From NCBI GenBank assembly GCA_021819725.1, contig JAKAQR010000028.1, positions 1-35,727 on the forward strand: a DNA stretch of 35,727 nucleotides, written 5' to 3'. The position numbers and the translations under genes were made by a program. The notes beneath the pieces were generated by a model. That model had not been told where the DNA came from. It was given only the letters and a program-made list of their open reading frames with translations, and made no database searches. Source of the DNA: Actinomycetes bacterium. GTDB lineage: Bacteria > Actinomycetota > Acidimicrobiia > Acidimicrobiales > Acidimicrobiaceae. This document shows, one piece after another, positions 1 through 9,065 of the stretch; position 1 is the first letter of the stretch, and every line of letters begins with the position of its first letter.

Positions 1-334
1 ATGAGGAGTCATAGGGCGCGACATGGTAAGGGTAAGCAAGGAATCCGAAATCGTTCATGTCCGTCGATGCCCGGGCCCTGGCAGAACGGAAAATGCGAGT
101 CGCTTAACTTGCGACTTTCGTGACGAAGTCTTGAGCGGCGAACTCTTCATCTCTGGCACCAAGACACAGCTGTTGACCAGTCAATACCGCGAGACCTACA
201 ACCAGGCCCGAGCGCATAGTTCCCTGGGATACTTGAGTCCTGACGAGTTCTTGGCCCTCGATGTGACAACCCAACGGATAGTGCTCACTTGGTCGGCCAA
301 GTATCGGCAACTACCAAGTACCAGAAACTACTAG
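1..334 (+). pseudogene. IS3-family transposase (OrfB) C-terminal remnant
   Basis: This is the C-terminal part of an IS3-type DDE integrase, the enzyme that moves IS3 elements. Around 70-115 one frame reads PGPWQNGKCESLNLRL, matching the IS3 signature PGSPWQNG-ESFN-RLRDE. From about 110 the match continues in another frame with RDEVLSGELF and then ARAHSSLGYLSPDEFLAL, the hallmark HSSLGYxSPxEF end of the family. The gene is therefore broken by a frameshift near 110, and its N-terminal half lies off the window or is lost. Nothing here could make an active transposase. The open frame from 23 is only partly transposase sequence. Confidence 0.8.
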
Positions 335-451
335 GCGGGAAACCTACTTCCGAGTCGAAGCAGCATAGAGAGTAGAGACCAGAATGACAGGGGTTGTCTC
401 ACAAACGAAGTGGACCGGGTACGAGGACCTTCCAGTAACCATGAGACACAT

Positions 452-1777
452 TCATCGAGGAGATGAAGACCGTCTCAAGTAAAAACGATAGCCACCTTCG
501 GCAATAAAGCTGCCGATGAGGCAACTTAACAATGTGATCCATGTGCTCATATCTCCGTTTCGAATAGCATGATCTAATAGAAACGCGAACAACACCAAAT
601 TGAACAGCCCTGCTACCACCAATGGCCAGGCACGTGCGCCCGTTTGTGCACGCACTCGAAGATGTCCGCTGCTCACGGCACCGTAGATGACAAGGAATGC
701 CAGACTCGTCATCTGGGCGACAGCATCTAGTGGAAAGAACAGCACCAGGAGGATGACAATGCCCGCCGAGACAAGAAGCGATAGGGTTCCATTACGCCCA
801 ACGGTGGAAGTTAGCACGTGTGGTAGCTCACCACTGCGAGCCTCATCGAATGCAACGTTTGATGCAGCGAACAGTGTAGCGTTCACAGCAGATGATGTGG
901 CTAGAATTGCCGCCACCGCCACCGCTACAAAACCAATTCGACCTATAGCGACCTGCCCAGCGTTAGCTAGTACATGACCAGCATCAACAATGATTGTGTG
1001 CTCCGGTAGGATAGCTACGACAAGCGCACTTATCATGACGTAGATTATGGTCACAACCGCAAGCGCAGCGAACATAGCTCGTGGTAGCTCCGTGCGTGGC
1101 TTGGTCATCCGGTTAGATGCGTTAGTCACTACGCCGAAACCCTCATACGTAACGTAGAGAACGGCCGCTCCCGTGATAATCCCAAGCGTGCCTTGGCCTC
1201 CACCGCTGATGAGGCGAGCGGGTCGAGCATCGTGTAGTCCAACTAGCACCAGGCCGATCAGTATTACGATCTCAATAGCTACGATGAATATTTCCGCATG
1301 ACCTACGAGTCTAGAACCAATAATATTCACGGCCAGGAAAGCTAGAACGATCGCAGCGGCAAATACCTTCGCAGCCCACGGCGGCACTGTATTTCCCATT
1401 AATGCGCCGACATACTCAGCAAACCCTGTAGCGTAAAGAGACGTTGCAATTAGATAGCCTAAATACTGAAAGATATTAAGGGCACCGGCAATAGTCCCGT
1501 TTCCATACTCCTGGACAATGAAGTGAGCAGCACCCCCTCGACTTGGAAATTTTGAGCCTAGACGTGCATAGGAATAGACTGAAAGTGCTGAGACTATCCC
1601 TCCTACCGCAAACGCTACAGGTAGATAAGAGCCGGTACTGGTTGCTGCCAATCCTAACAGCGTGTACAAACCCGCACCAAGCATACCTCCTATGCCTAGC
1701 GCCGTGGCTGCAAGAAAACCTATCGTGGTTTTTGAATGCGATGCGTTTGACACAGGTATGGCACGCGACCTTCTCAT
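452..1777 (-). CDS. APC-superfamily amino-acid permease
   Basis: A 441-residue polytopic membrane protein of the amino acid-polyamine-organocation (APC) superfamily, expected to carry an amino acid or amine across the cytoplasmic membrane. Residues near 12-40 hold the conserved first helix (GFLAATALGIGGMLGAGLYT), whose unwound Gly-rich part binds substrate in this superfamily. Later come NIIGSRLVGHAE, YEGFGVVTNASNRM (helix 6 region) and the usual later helices, about 12 segments in all. The frame stays open to 2047, but the extra 90 residues are Pro/Arg/Ser-rich and unlike a permease, so the ATG at 1777 just before the first helix is preferred. No strong ribosome-binding site is visible. It stands alone in its orientation, and the substrate cannot be read from sequence. 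Confidence 0.85.
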   Translation of the reverse strand: MRRSRAIPVSNASHSKTTIGFLAATALGIGGMLGAGLYTLLGLAATSTGSYLPVAFAVGGIVSALSVYSYARLGSKFPSRGGAAHFIVQEYGNGTIAGALNIFQYLGYLIATSLYATGFAEYVGALMGNTVPPWAAKVFAAAIVLAFLAVNIIGSRLVGHAEIFIVAIEIVILIGLVLVGLHDARPARLISGGGQGTLGIITGAAVLYVTYEGFGVVTNASNRMTKPRTELPRAMFAALAVVTIIYVMISALVVAILPEHTIIVDAGHVLANAGQVAIGRIGFVAVAVAAILATSSAVNATLFAASNVAFDEARSGELPHVLTSTVGRNGTLSLLVSAGIVILLVLFFPLDAVAQMTSLAFLVIYGAVSSGHLRVRAQTGARAWPLVVAGLFNLVLFAFLLDHAIRNGDMSTWITLLSCLIGSFIAEGGYRFYLRRSSSPR

Positions 1778-3221
1778 TTGATCGACTCTAGCATGTGAAC
1801 GTCTGGAGGGCCCTCGCCTCAGGTGAATGGGATGTGATGAGATTACCAACCCAGTAATGGGATGAACTGAAACAAGACAGCTGCGAGCGGGAGGACGGAT
1901 GAATCGAGAGGTAGGGGTCTGGTTTGATGGGAGCAGGGTGGGGCAGTTACCTCCCACTATCCTACCTGTATTGTGAATGCTAGGTATAGATAATCCGATC
2001 CAGTTTGCTGGCAAACAGGGCGATATGAATGAGAAGCCAAGGAGCATTTGCTCTCTGACGGTTTGATGTCAACTCGCGAGAGGAAAAACGAGTCAGTGCG
2101 TGGTGTAGCGCTGAGGTGTGTCGCGGGCAACATATAGGTGAGATGACGCATCCGAACGACTGGCTTACGATGGTTGGCCAGCGAAAGCCCGGCCTAGGAA
2201 GTGCCGGAGTCCCTGGTAGTGAAGCCTTCGGGGGTCTCTACGTCTCGAAGGGTATCAAAGCTGCGGCACCGGAGTTACTTGACGAACCGGGAGCGTAGTC
2301 GGTTTGCCTGGATGGCACGATCTCACGGTTACGGGTAACTCAGTGCCAGCCGCTCGCCCGCGAATCGAAGATCTCTTGAACGCTATCATGCCCCCCTCTC
2401 TCGAGATGGAGCATCCGGCAAGAGGCAGATCATGAGTTCTGACCTGGATTTCTGATTCGATCCTGTCTCTTGATTTGATTGTGAGGCTGGCAGATGGGTT
2501 AGCGTAGTGGAAGGGCAGGGTGACAAACGTCTGAGCGCGCCATTTATCGCACCCATGATTGTTAATGCCGACGCGAACTTGTTAACACTACCTTCTAGCG
2601 TAGTGCAAACGGGGTCATACGGAACCTATTAGAGGTCGTCGCGTTGGCGCAGCGATCCGGCTGCGGCACCGGGACGGAACCCGTCGGTCCACTACGCTAC
2701 GTTTCCTGGAGAGTTCTTCGACCGAGATCCAGTCCGTCGGCTAGAACATTGTGACGCCGTGGGGTCTGCAAGGGAACGCCTCACTCGCGTGGGCTTGCCT
2801 GTATGTAGACTTCACAAAGGCAGTCTTCGGCCCAGTCGTAGTTCTGAGATCCGGGCAGAGACCGATTACGCGCTTGAACTCACCGGTCGAGACGTTTGAA
2901 CATCGATCCTGCATTTCGCTCGTCCAAGTATTGGACTGGTGATTATCCTTCAGCTTTCCTCATCTAATGCCTTGGAGCTCTGGGACTAAGGCAAAGATCC
3001 CATTCTATTTGGTTGGTATTCTGAGCTGTAGAGGACTCTACGGGAACCGCCGGGCTGCTGGTATTCGGGTTTAATAAGGATACAGTTGGTGTTCAACGAA
3101 GGTTGGATGCCAGGAGATCGGAGGGTCAGTTCCGATTCCTGAATGCGCCGATGTGGACCGAGGATAGAGGAGCGTGGTGGCAGAGGTTACTAATGACGTG
3201 CCGGTGGAGGATGGCGACGTG
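1778..3221. other. Long gene-poor stretch with a repeated 10-mer
   Basis: No gene is convincingly supported here. An open frame at 2116-2298 (+, 60 codons) has no recognisable homology and no ribosome-binding site. The striking content is the 10-mer TAGCGTAGTG, present twice in direct orientation (2500-2509, 2596-2605) and once inverted (2690-2699). The right end holds the leader of the HAD-type gene. Confidence 0.5.
2500..2699. repeat. Three copies of TAGCGTAGTG (two direct, one inverted)
   Basis: Copies lie at 2500-2509 and 2596-2605 on the plus strand and at 2690-2699 on the minus strand. The first and third also share GA after the core (TAGCGTAGTGGA). The spacing is 96 and about 94 bases. 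They could be binding sites for a regulator or the traces of an old mobile element; no nearby gene settles which. Confidence 0.5.
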
Positions 3222-3902
3222 ATGTTGCGGCCGCTCGCGGTAATTTTTGACGTAAACGAAACGCTGTTCGATTTGCGCGCACTAACGAGCTTCTTCGTGG
3301 CCCGTGGGTTTCCTCCGTATGCTTTGGACTGGTGGTTCGCGGTATTGCTCCGGGATGGAATCGCTGCAGGTGCAGCAGGGGGTTATGCGGCATTCCCTGA
3401 GCTTGCGAGAGATGCTCTTGACGAGGTGGCGGGCCGACTTGAGTGCCCCCTTGACGACGAGGCGGCCGTAGCGATCTTACAGGAGTTTGGTCGCATTCCG
3501 GCACACCCCGATGTAGTGCCAGCCCTTCGGATACTTGAGGAGCAGCAAACCCCCTACCTAGCCCTCACGAACGGAAGCGGGCAAGTTGCTACCAATCTCT
3601 TCGCAGGCGCTGGGCTTAGCGTCTCTCAAGATCAAATCTTGTCGGTCGAGATTACCCAGCGATGGAAGCCTTGTCACGAGCCTTATGATTTTGCTATCAC
3701 ACAGCTGGGAATTCCCTCAAACCGCGTCGCGATGGTGGCTTCTCATCCCTGGGATCTCGCTGGAGCATCGGCTGCAGGCCTGGTGACAGCTTGGGTGAAT
3801 AGGTCCAGTAGGAACTTCCCTCGCGCTTTTCGCTCTCCCAACGCGATGGCCACCACTCTCGATGCGCTGATGGCACAGCTCGTAGCGGCTCCAGCTTCCT
3901 GA
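3222..3902 (+). CDS. Haloacid dehalogenase type II-like HAD hydrolase
   Basis: A 226-residue soluble hydrolase of the HAD superfamily, closest in pattern to type II haloacid dehalogenases and related phosphatases. Motif I is FDVNETLFD with the nucleophile Asp at residue 10. Motif II is LTNGS, motif III is the Lys of RWKPCHEPYDFA, and motif IV is ASHPWDLAGASAAGL, the H-x-W-D form typical of the 2-haloacid dehalogenase branch. True L-2-haloacid dehalogenases usually have D-x-Y-G-T in motif I; the D-x-N-E-T version is common in uncharacterised actinobacterial members, so the substrate is open. The ATG at 3222 is chosen because GGAGG lies 11 bases upstream and the fold starts right after it. A GTG at 3174 would add 16 unconserved residues. 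Confidence 0.85.
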   Translation: MLRPLAVIFDVNETLFDLRALTSFFVARGFPPYALDWWFAVLLRDGIAAGAAGGYAAFPELARDALDEVAGRLECPLDDEAAVAILQEFGRIPAHPDVVPALRILEEQQTPYLALTNGSGQVATNLFAGAGLSVSQDQILSVEITQRWKPCHEPYDFAITQLGIPSNRVAMVASHPWDLAGASAAGLVTAWVNRSSRNFPRAFRSPNAMATTLDALMAQLVAAPAS

Positions 3903-4023
3903 CGAACACGATTGCGCAACCGGGGCGAGGTGGCCGGAGCTGTCCTCAAAGGTGCGCGCGCCATATGCGCGGGATACCGGATCCGGTGGAATACATTGTG
4001 CACCCTAGGGCGCTCCAAGAGGC

Positions 4024-4488
4024 ATGACTGATTCGAAATCTAAGGATTTGACGCTGTACTGGCGGCCCGGATGTCCATTTTGCGTTCAATTGCGCCGGGA
4101 TCTTCGTCGAGCGGGAATACTGTTCCGTGAAGTGAATATCTGGGAGGATCGTGAGGGACGCGAGGCAGTGCGGTCGGTCGCAAATGGATATGAGACGGTT
4201 CCAACCGTGGTGGTTGCCGATAGGGCGTTCGTCAATCCGTCAGCGGGGGAGATTGTTGATTTTGTCAGGACCCAAGCGCCTCAGCTTCTGTCATCCCAAG
4301 GGTTGAATATGAAAAAGGTTAAGACAGACCAGGTGCTTGCTGCGTTCCAATGGATGGTCGTCGCTTTGCTGGTCGTCGCTAGCTTCGCAGCGGAGGGAGC
4401 GGGCCATGTTGGGACAAGCTGGGCTTTGGACGGAGTCAACCTTGTAATTTTCTGGTTCATTCGTGGGGTGCGTCACCGACTGTCGTGA
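4024..4488 (+). CDS. Glutaredoxin/mycoredoxin-like protein with membrane tail
   Basis: A 154-residue protein. Residues 8-88 form a glutaredoxin domain with the redox motif CPFC (Cys17, Cys20), the partner-binding TVP loop (VPTVVV) and a late SAGEIVDFV helix, as in actinobacterial mycoredoxin-type proteins that reduce mixed disulfides using low-molecular thiols. Residues about 104-150 carry two hydrophobic stretches (QWMVVALLVVASFAAEG and DGVNLVIFWFI), so the domain is probably tethered to the membrane facing the cytoplasm. Mycoredoxins usually end after the domain, so the tail is unusual though known in some actinobacteria. A gap of about 120 bases separates it from the HAD gene. Confidence 0.8.
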   Translation: MTDSKSKDLTLYWRPGCPFCVQLRRDLRRAGILFREVNIWEDREGREAVRSVANGYETVPTVVVADRAFVNPSAGEIVDFVRTQAPQLLSSQGLNMKKVKTDQVLAAFQWMVVALLVVASFAAEGAGHVGTSWALDGVNLVIFWFIRGVRHRLS

Positions 4489-4989
4489 GCGAAGTTGCTT
4501 CGTCGATGAGGTTCTGGATCGTCGAGTTTTGGGATTGTACAACTGGTTCGGTTCGACGGTGACTGCCGATGAGGGAAGTCGGACTATCGATCAGCGGGCC
4601 TTGCGGGCCTGAGAGCGGCGCCGCAAGCGGATTCAGCTGAGCTTGGAGTGGCTGTCAGCAGTGGTGAATGGGCAAGGCTTGATGGTGAGGTCGTCACTTT
4701 TCGAGAGCCGGCAGCGCCTCGTCGTTGATGGCATTGCATTGTGAAGGGGTCAACCCTCTCAGTAGGTTGAGAGCGCCAGGTTTGGGCGACGGTCTCACAA
4801 GGTTGATGCCAACTTCGACGTGGATGTTTTGTGTCGATGAACTGCAATTGTACAGAACTGCGGAATAATTCCAGCAGCTTTTGGTCTCCATGTTGATAGA
4901 AGCGCGTTCTGCGTGACGTTGTGACAGTTAAGTCTTGAGTCCTCGATGACGGTGTATCGCCGTGATCAGGTGTTGGAGGGAGGTGCCGG
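4489..4989. other. Intergenic stretch with possible degenerate gene
   Basis: There is no intact gene. On the minus strand near 4690-4890 a fragment reads LLRGLTPSQCNAINDEALPALEK, reminiscent of the C-terminal helix of MarR-type regulators, but the rest is frameshifted and the match is weak. A GCGGCGCCGC palindrome lies at 4615-4624. The last 15 bases hold the ribosome-binding site of the next gene. Confidence 0.35.
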
Positions 4990-6645
4990 TTGGCGAGGAG
5001 TATCGGGCATAGGAAATCGAAGAGGACTCGTCCCGGAGGTTTGCGGATTCTTGGCATCGTCGGCGGTGCCCTGGGTGGCCTCTTGATTGCCATCGGTGTC
5101 CTGTTAGCCTTAAACTGGCCTAAAGCCTCGTTAGAATCTTCATACACGTCGTTAGCCGAGGTCAGCACTTCGGGTGCTACCCAGCCGATTGAACACCTGA
5201 GCGCTACCGCCAATGGCAAGCCAATAGCGGTCAAACTCGAGGGTTCGTCCGTGTTCCCATCGCACAAGCTCCCAACCGGCGTTCCCATCACCGTCTCGGT
5301 CACCCTCGGTCATCCATCCTGGATCTCTTGGATCGCTGGCCGCCAAACCACCCTGACGTTTAAAGGAACCACTCCGCGCGCCAAGCTTCTCGATCCCGTC
5401 GCGATCGCCGCGTCAGGTCAGGCGGTGCAGTCGGACTTTTCAAACCCCGTCTCGGTGGTGGCCTACTCGTATCATTCCTCCACTAAGTACTTAAAACTCG
5501 ATCGAGCTAGCACTCATGTCTCCTTGCCAGGGGCAGCCTCCGCTACGGCAGGATCCCTTCAAGTCGCAGCGGCTCCGGACCCATGGGAGACCCTTCCGGC
5601 GAGTTCTAATATGGTCTTCTTCCGGGCCTCTGGGACGACACCCGAGGCGGTTATCAACCCCGATTTAACCAACCTCGAGCCCGAGTCCACTATTACGATC
5701 ACCCTCTCGGTACCGGTGGCCAAGGCCTTTGGAGCCAAACTTCCGACCATTACCCCTACGATAAAAGGATCTGACCCTGTGAAGGGAACATGGGCTGAAC
5801 CAACTCCCTACACCCTGACCTTTACCCCAACGGCCGGTGACTTCTGGCCTACCGAGACCTTTACCATGACCACTCCCGCCCCTGTCGCTCTCGTCAGCCC
5901 TACTGGTGCTCTCGGCACCACCGGAGCGACCTTCTCCTTGAGTGGTGGGCCAATACCGACCTTGCGACTCCAAGAGCTCCTAGCCCAGCTTGGTTACCTG
6001 CCGGTCTCGTTTAGTTCGCCAACGACTGTCCCTAACACCGAAGCTGCCCAGATACAAGCCCTCACCAATCCACCTCAAGGGTCGTTTAGCTGGAAGTGGA
6101 CAATGCCAACCCAGCTCACCTCACTCTGGAGTGCGGGGAACCCTAATGTCATCACCGAGGGTGCGGCGATGGCCTTTGAGGACTTTAACAGTCTGAACTA
6201 TAACAATAGGTTGGCGAATCCTTTGCTCTTCCCAACCCTCATCCAAGATGTCATCCATAACAAAGTCGACCCTCACCCCTACGCCTGGATACAGGTCCAA
6301 AAGCAACTACCTGAGACGCTCTACCTCTGGGTCAACGGCCAAGTGGTACTGACCTCACCAGCCAACACCGGTATCGCCGGCCTAAGGACCACGAATGGCA
6401 CCTTCCCGATCTATCTTCGCTTCAAAGAGAACTACATGAGTGGCACCAACCCCAACGGCACCCACTACCACGATCTGGTGCACTGGATCAACTACTTCCT
6501 TGGCTCTGAGGCGGTTCACGGATTCCCACGGGCTGCCTATGGCTTCCCTCAGAGCCTTGGTTGTGTCGAACTCCCGATTCCTACGGCGGGCGTGGTCTAT
6601 CCCCAGGTGCACATTGGTACGCTGGTGACGGTGATGCCGAGCTAA
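4990..6645 (+). CDS. Membrane-anchored L,D-transpeptidase (YkuD domain)
   Basis: A 551-residue envelope enzyme expected to form 3-3 crosslinks in peptidoglycan or attach proteins to it. Start: TTG at 4990, with GGAGGGAGG about 7 bases upstream. Residues 18-42 are a single membrane anchor after a basic N-terminus, so the rest is extracytoplasmic. The central 350 residues are rich in Thr, Pro and Ser and probably form Ig-like domains, with a short peptidoglycan-binding-like segment near 330 (LRLQELLAQLGYLP). The catalytic YkuD domain spans about 425-549: His510 in HGFPRAAYGFP, then SLGC with nucleophile Cys525. The usual motif is HGxxxxxxxxxSxGCxR; here Glu follows where Arg is common (CVELP). 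It is monocistronic. Confidence 0.9.
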   Translation: MARSIGHRKSKRTRPGGLRILGIVGGALGGLLIAIGVLLALNWPKASLESSYTSLAEVSTSGATQPIEHLSATANGKPIAVKLEGSSVFPSHKLPTGVPITVSVTLGHPSWISWIAGRQTTLTFKGTTPRAKLLDPVAIAASGQAVQSDFSNPVSVVAYSYHSSTKYLKLDRASTHVSLPGAASATAGSLQVAAAPDPWETLPASSNMVFFRASGTTPEAVINPDLTNLEPESTITITLSVPVAKAFGAKLPTITPTIKGSDPVKGTWAEPTPYTLTFTPTAGDFWPTETFTMTTPAPVALVSPTGALGTTGATFSLSGGPIPTLRLQELLAQLGYLPVSFSSPTTVPNTEAAQIQALTNPPQGSFSWKWTMPTQLTSLWSAGNPNVITEGAAMAFEDFNSLNYNNRLANPLLFPTLIQDVIHNKVDPHPYAWIQVQKQLPETLYLWVNGQVVLTSPANTGIAGLRTTNGTFPIYLRFKENYMSGTNPNGTHYHDLVHWINYFLGSEAVHGFPRAAYGFPQSLGCVELPIPTAGVVYPQVHIGTLVTVMPS

Positions 6646-6956
6646 CCTATCTCGTCCTGGAAGCTGGAAGTGACCTGTAGCTGAGGCCGCGGATCTCGCG
6701 GATGATGATTCACGGTCTAGTCCGGTGGTCCATGGTTTCGTTGTGGAAGGATCAAGACCGCTTGCCTGCGGTCAATCTGGTGGCGTGGTGGTAGCTTCTA
6801 TGAGCTAAATGGCGATTACAGCCCCGGCGTTTGAGTGGTAGAGGGCTCCTACCCCTTCGGACCTTGTGGAATGTGCGAACCGGCACAGCGGTATGTCACT
6901 GGAGTGGACACTCAAAGGACGAAAGGTCTGTGAACCTTGGCAGACAAGCGATGGGC
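6646..6956. other. Intergenic stretch left of the ISL3 element
   Basis: No gene or clear signal was found. A short CCGCG-GATCT-CGCGG inverted repeat occurs about 40 bases after the transpeptidase stop, without a T tract, so I do not call it a terminator. The ISL3-type element was inserted at the right edge; joined across the insertion, the flanks form no recognisable gene. Confidence 0.4.
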
Positions 6957-6964
6957 CGGAATTT
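6957..6964. repeat. 8-bp target-site duplication, left copy
   Basis: CGGAATTT here is repeated exactly at 10578-10585, directly outside the two terminal inverted repeats. An 8-bp duplication is the size expected for the ISL3 family. Confidence 0.9.
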
Positions 6965-6991
6965 GGCTCTCCTGACATTCATGTGGATGAA
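6965..6991 (+). repeat. ISL3 terminal inverted repeat, left
   Basis: Twenty-seven bases starting GGCTCTCCTGACATTC are identical to the reverse complement of 10551-10577. The match stops at the next base. Confidence 0.92.
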
Positions 6992-7512
6992 ATTGCCGTC
7001 TCGTAGGGCAGCTTCAAGTCAATCGGTCCACAAGCCAGCATCACTAGTGCCAGGGTAGCCTTGGCAGAGTGGAACCCATAGGAGCGAGCAATGATGGAGC
7101 GGACTTTGGTGTTGAGTCCCTCGACCCTCCCGTTGGACCCCTGAGTCTGATGGAGGCAAGAATCCCGTCTCGATGAGTTCGGATGGTCTTCCGAGAGCCT
7201 GACGAAGCTCGGCAGTCTCGAACGTGAGGCCCGCTTGCACCAGTGATCAAGCATCTCATTCACCTCGTCGATTTCGAGGTCTCCAGCAAAGATCGCCCGT
7301 AGGGACTCCTTCATCTCATAGGCTCGCCATAGGGCTCCCCCGCGGCGTTTGATGGCCGCGAGAGCTGTTCCCTGGCGTTTGGTTAGGGTGCCTGGATTCT
7401 TCAATAGTGCCCACCGTGCTCCGGCGAACTTACGGGCATAGACAGGCGAAGGGAGCTTCCTCATCTCCCGCCAGAGGTCTTTGCGTACGTCTTCAAGGGC
7501 CTCGGTGCCGAG
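6979..7512 (-). pseudogene. ISL3 transposase, C-terminal exon (frameshifted)
   Basis: This is the downstream exon of the ISL3 transposase. It resumes at 7512 with LGTEALEDVRKDLWREM, then ARWALLKNPGTLTKRQ, and ends with RVEGLNTKVRSIIARSYG and LALVMLACGPIDLKLP, all family-typical (the NGRVEGLNTK-I block contains the catalytic Glu). Between about 7190 and 7136 the family match moves to another frame (KTIRTHRDGILASIRL) and then returns, so two compensating indels lie inside. Removing the intron joins HVVK of the upstream exon directly to LGTEAL. Confidence 0.85.
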
Positions 7513-7575
7513 GTAGGGTCGGACCAGAGCGCCCTGCCAACGTTTCCGCTGGTGGGTTTCTCTGGTCCGCCCTCC

Positions 7576-7609
7576 GAACCGGACTTGCGACTTCCACCGC
7601 ATCCGGCTC
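7576..7609 (-). ncRNA. Group II intron domain V
   Basis: This is the 34-base catalytic hairpin of the intron. It has outer strands GAGCCGGA and TCCGGTTC, the inner GTGGAAGTCGCA region and an AGC triad at the base, close to the universal domain V consensus. It lies 22 bases past the stop codon of the reverse transcriptase, the normal position. Confidence 0.9.
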
Positions 7610-7631
7610 TCCCCGAACCCATACCATCTGG

Positions 7632-9065
7632 CTAAGATGCCTTCTCATCTATCTCCGCCCACGGTGAAGGGATTGCCGCACCACGGTAGCGGTAACGGGT
7701 CACTTTGACTGCTCTGCAGTCAAAGAGTACTTCACCATCGTGCTCGGGCATCCAGGCGTTGGCCAGGTAATGCCGTCGCAGCCACCCCCAGTTCGCACGG
7801 CGATATTTCCGTCGTAGCCAGTGCACTACCCGTAACCAGGTGTACTGGTGTAGATAAGCAAAGCTATCTTTGGATACGCTATGTCGGAAGTAGTTTGTCC
7901 AGCCCCTTAGAACACCATTAATCTGGGCTAAGAGACTAGAGAGCGGGTTGTTCGTTCCCTGTTTGGTAATCGCCTTCACCTTGGCCTTTATCGAAGAGAG
8001 CGACTTCTTCGATGGCCAGGTGTAGACGTATGCCTTGTTTGATCCTCTCTTGGTCTGTCGCTGGATGCGAAAGCCGAGGAAGTCAAACCCCTCGTCAATG
8101 TGGACGGTCATCGTCTTCTCCGGTGATAGGCGTAGACCTACCTTCGAGAGCACCACTGCAACCTCGGCTCGCAAGGCCTCGGCGTGTTCCTTAGTTCCAT
8201 GCACCATTACAACAAAGTCATCCGCGTACCGAATGAGTCGGTATGTGGCTTGCTTGTGCTTCCGGCGCGTGGCTCGTTGAGAACGAGTTCCCATATCGCG
8301 CTCCCAGACTTCGGCGAAGTGTTCGTCGAGTACCGAGAGTGCGATATTGGCAAGTAGTGGTGACAGAATCCCGCCCTGAGGCGTGCCGCTCTTGGTCTCT
8401 CTTGTTAGGCCATCCTCCGAGAGGATGCCGCTATGCAAGAGTGCCTTCACCGTCCCCAAGACGCGTCTATCTCCAATTCGATGACGGACTCGATCCATTA
8501 GGGCCGAGTGGTCAATCTCGTCAAAGCACGCCGTGATGTCACCCTCTAATACCCAGGTATACCCCTGACTAGCGAACATGTGAATCTCAGCGATTGCATC
8601 GTGTGGTCGGCGACGAGGACGGAACCCATAGCTTGCAGGCTTAAAGTCCGCCTCGAAGATCGGCTCAAGGACCAGTTTCAGGCTGGCTTGCACAATTCGG
8701 TCCCGAGCAGTTGGAATGCCTAGGCGGCGGAGTTTACCCGACGCTTTGGGTATCATTCGTTCCCGCACGGGTAGAGGTACGAACCTGCCAGCCTTGAGAT
8801 CATCTCGAAGCTGAATCAGGATGGATATCTCATCTCGGGGGATGTCGCTTGGTCTCACGTGATCCACTCCGGCCGAACGTGCTCCTCGATTACTCCGTAT
8901 TCGATCCCACGCCACCATCAAGAAGGCGGGGTCGTAGACGAGGTTATACAGGTCACAGAACCGACGATTAGGGGCATCGGTCGCCCATTGGTGTAGCTTG
9001 GTCTGCATTCCCAGTACTGTGACCTTAGCTTCATCGAGCGTTGGCCAACATGCGTCAGTATTCAC
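7632..9065 (-). CDS. ltrA: Group II intron reverse transcriptase/maturase
   Basis: A 477-residue intron-encoded protein that helps the intron RNA splice and copies it into DNA at new sites. The N-terminal RT0/RT1 region is followed by PKASGKLRRLGIPTARDRIVQ (RT2), then YGFRPRRRPHDAI, the first active-site Asp in VLEGDITACFDEIDH, SGTPQGGILSPLLANI (RT4) and the catalytic YADD in IRYADDFVVM (RT5). The maturase/thumb domain X is visible near 375-430 (INGVLRGWTNYFRHSVSK-SFAYL). No HNH endonuclease domain follows; the tail is short and basic. The frame is intact and all catalytic residues are present, so the protein looks functional, unlike the host transposase. Confidence 0.95.
   Translation of the reverse strand: MNTDACWPTLDEAKVTVLGMQTKLHQWATDAPNRRFCDLYNLVYDPAFLMVAWDRIRSNRGARSAGVDHVRPSDIPRDEISILIQLRDDLKAGRFVPLPVRERMIPKASGKLRRLGIPTARDRIVQASLKLVLEPIFEADFKPASYGFRPRRRPHDAIAEIHMFASQGYTWVLEGDITACFDEIDHSALMDRVRHRIGDRRVLGTVKALLHSGILSEDGLTRETKSGTPQGGILSPLLANIALSVLDEHFAEVWERDMGTRSQRATRRKHKQATYRLIRYADDFVVMVHGTKEHAEALRAEVAVVLSKVGLRLSPEKTMTVHIDEGFDFLGFRIQRQTKRGSNKAYVYTWPSKKSLSSIKAKVKAITKQGTNNPLSSLLAQINGVLRGWTNYFRHSVSKDSFAYLHQYTWLRVVHWLRRKYRRANWGWLRRHYLANAWMPEHDGEVLFDCRAVKVTRYRYRGAAIPSPWAEIDEKAS

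Noticed and set aside
1778..2047. Open extension of the permease frame to an ATG at 2047
   Set aside because: The 90 added residues are rich in Pro, Arg and Ser and precede the conserved first helix; permeases of this type begin close to that helix.
2116..2298. 60-codon plus-strand frame upstream of the permease
   Set aside because: No homology or ribosome-binding site; I could not tie it to a mobile element.
4584..5303. 239-codon open frame on the minus strand
   Set aside because: It runs antisense into the L,D-transpeptidase gene and shows no family motif; a shadow plus intergenic sequence.
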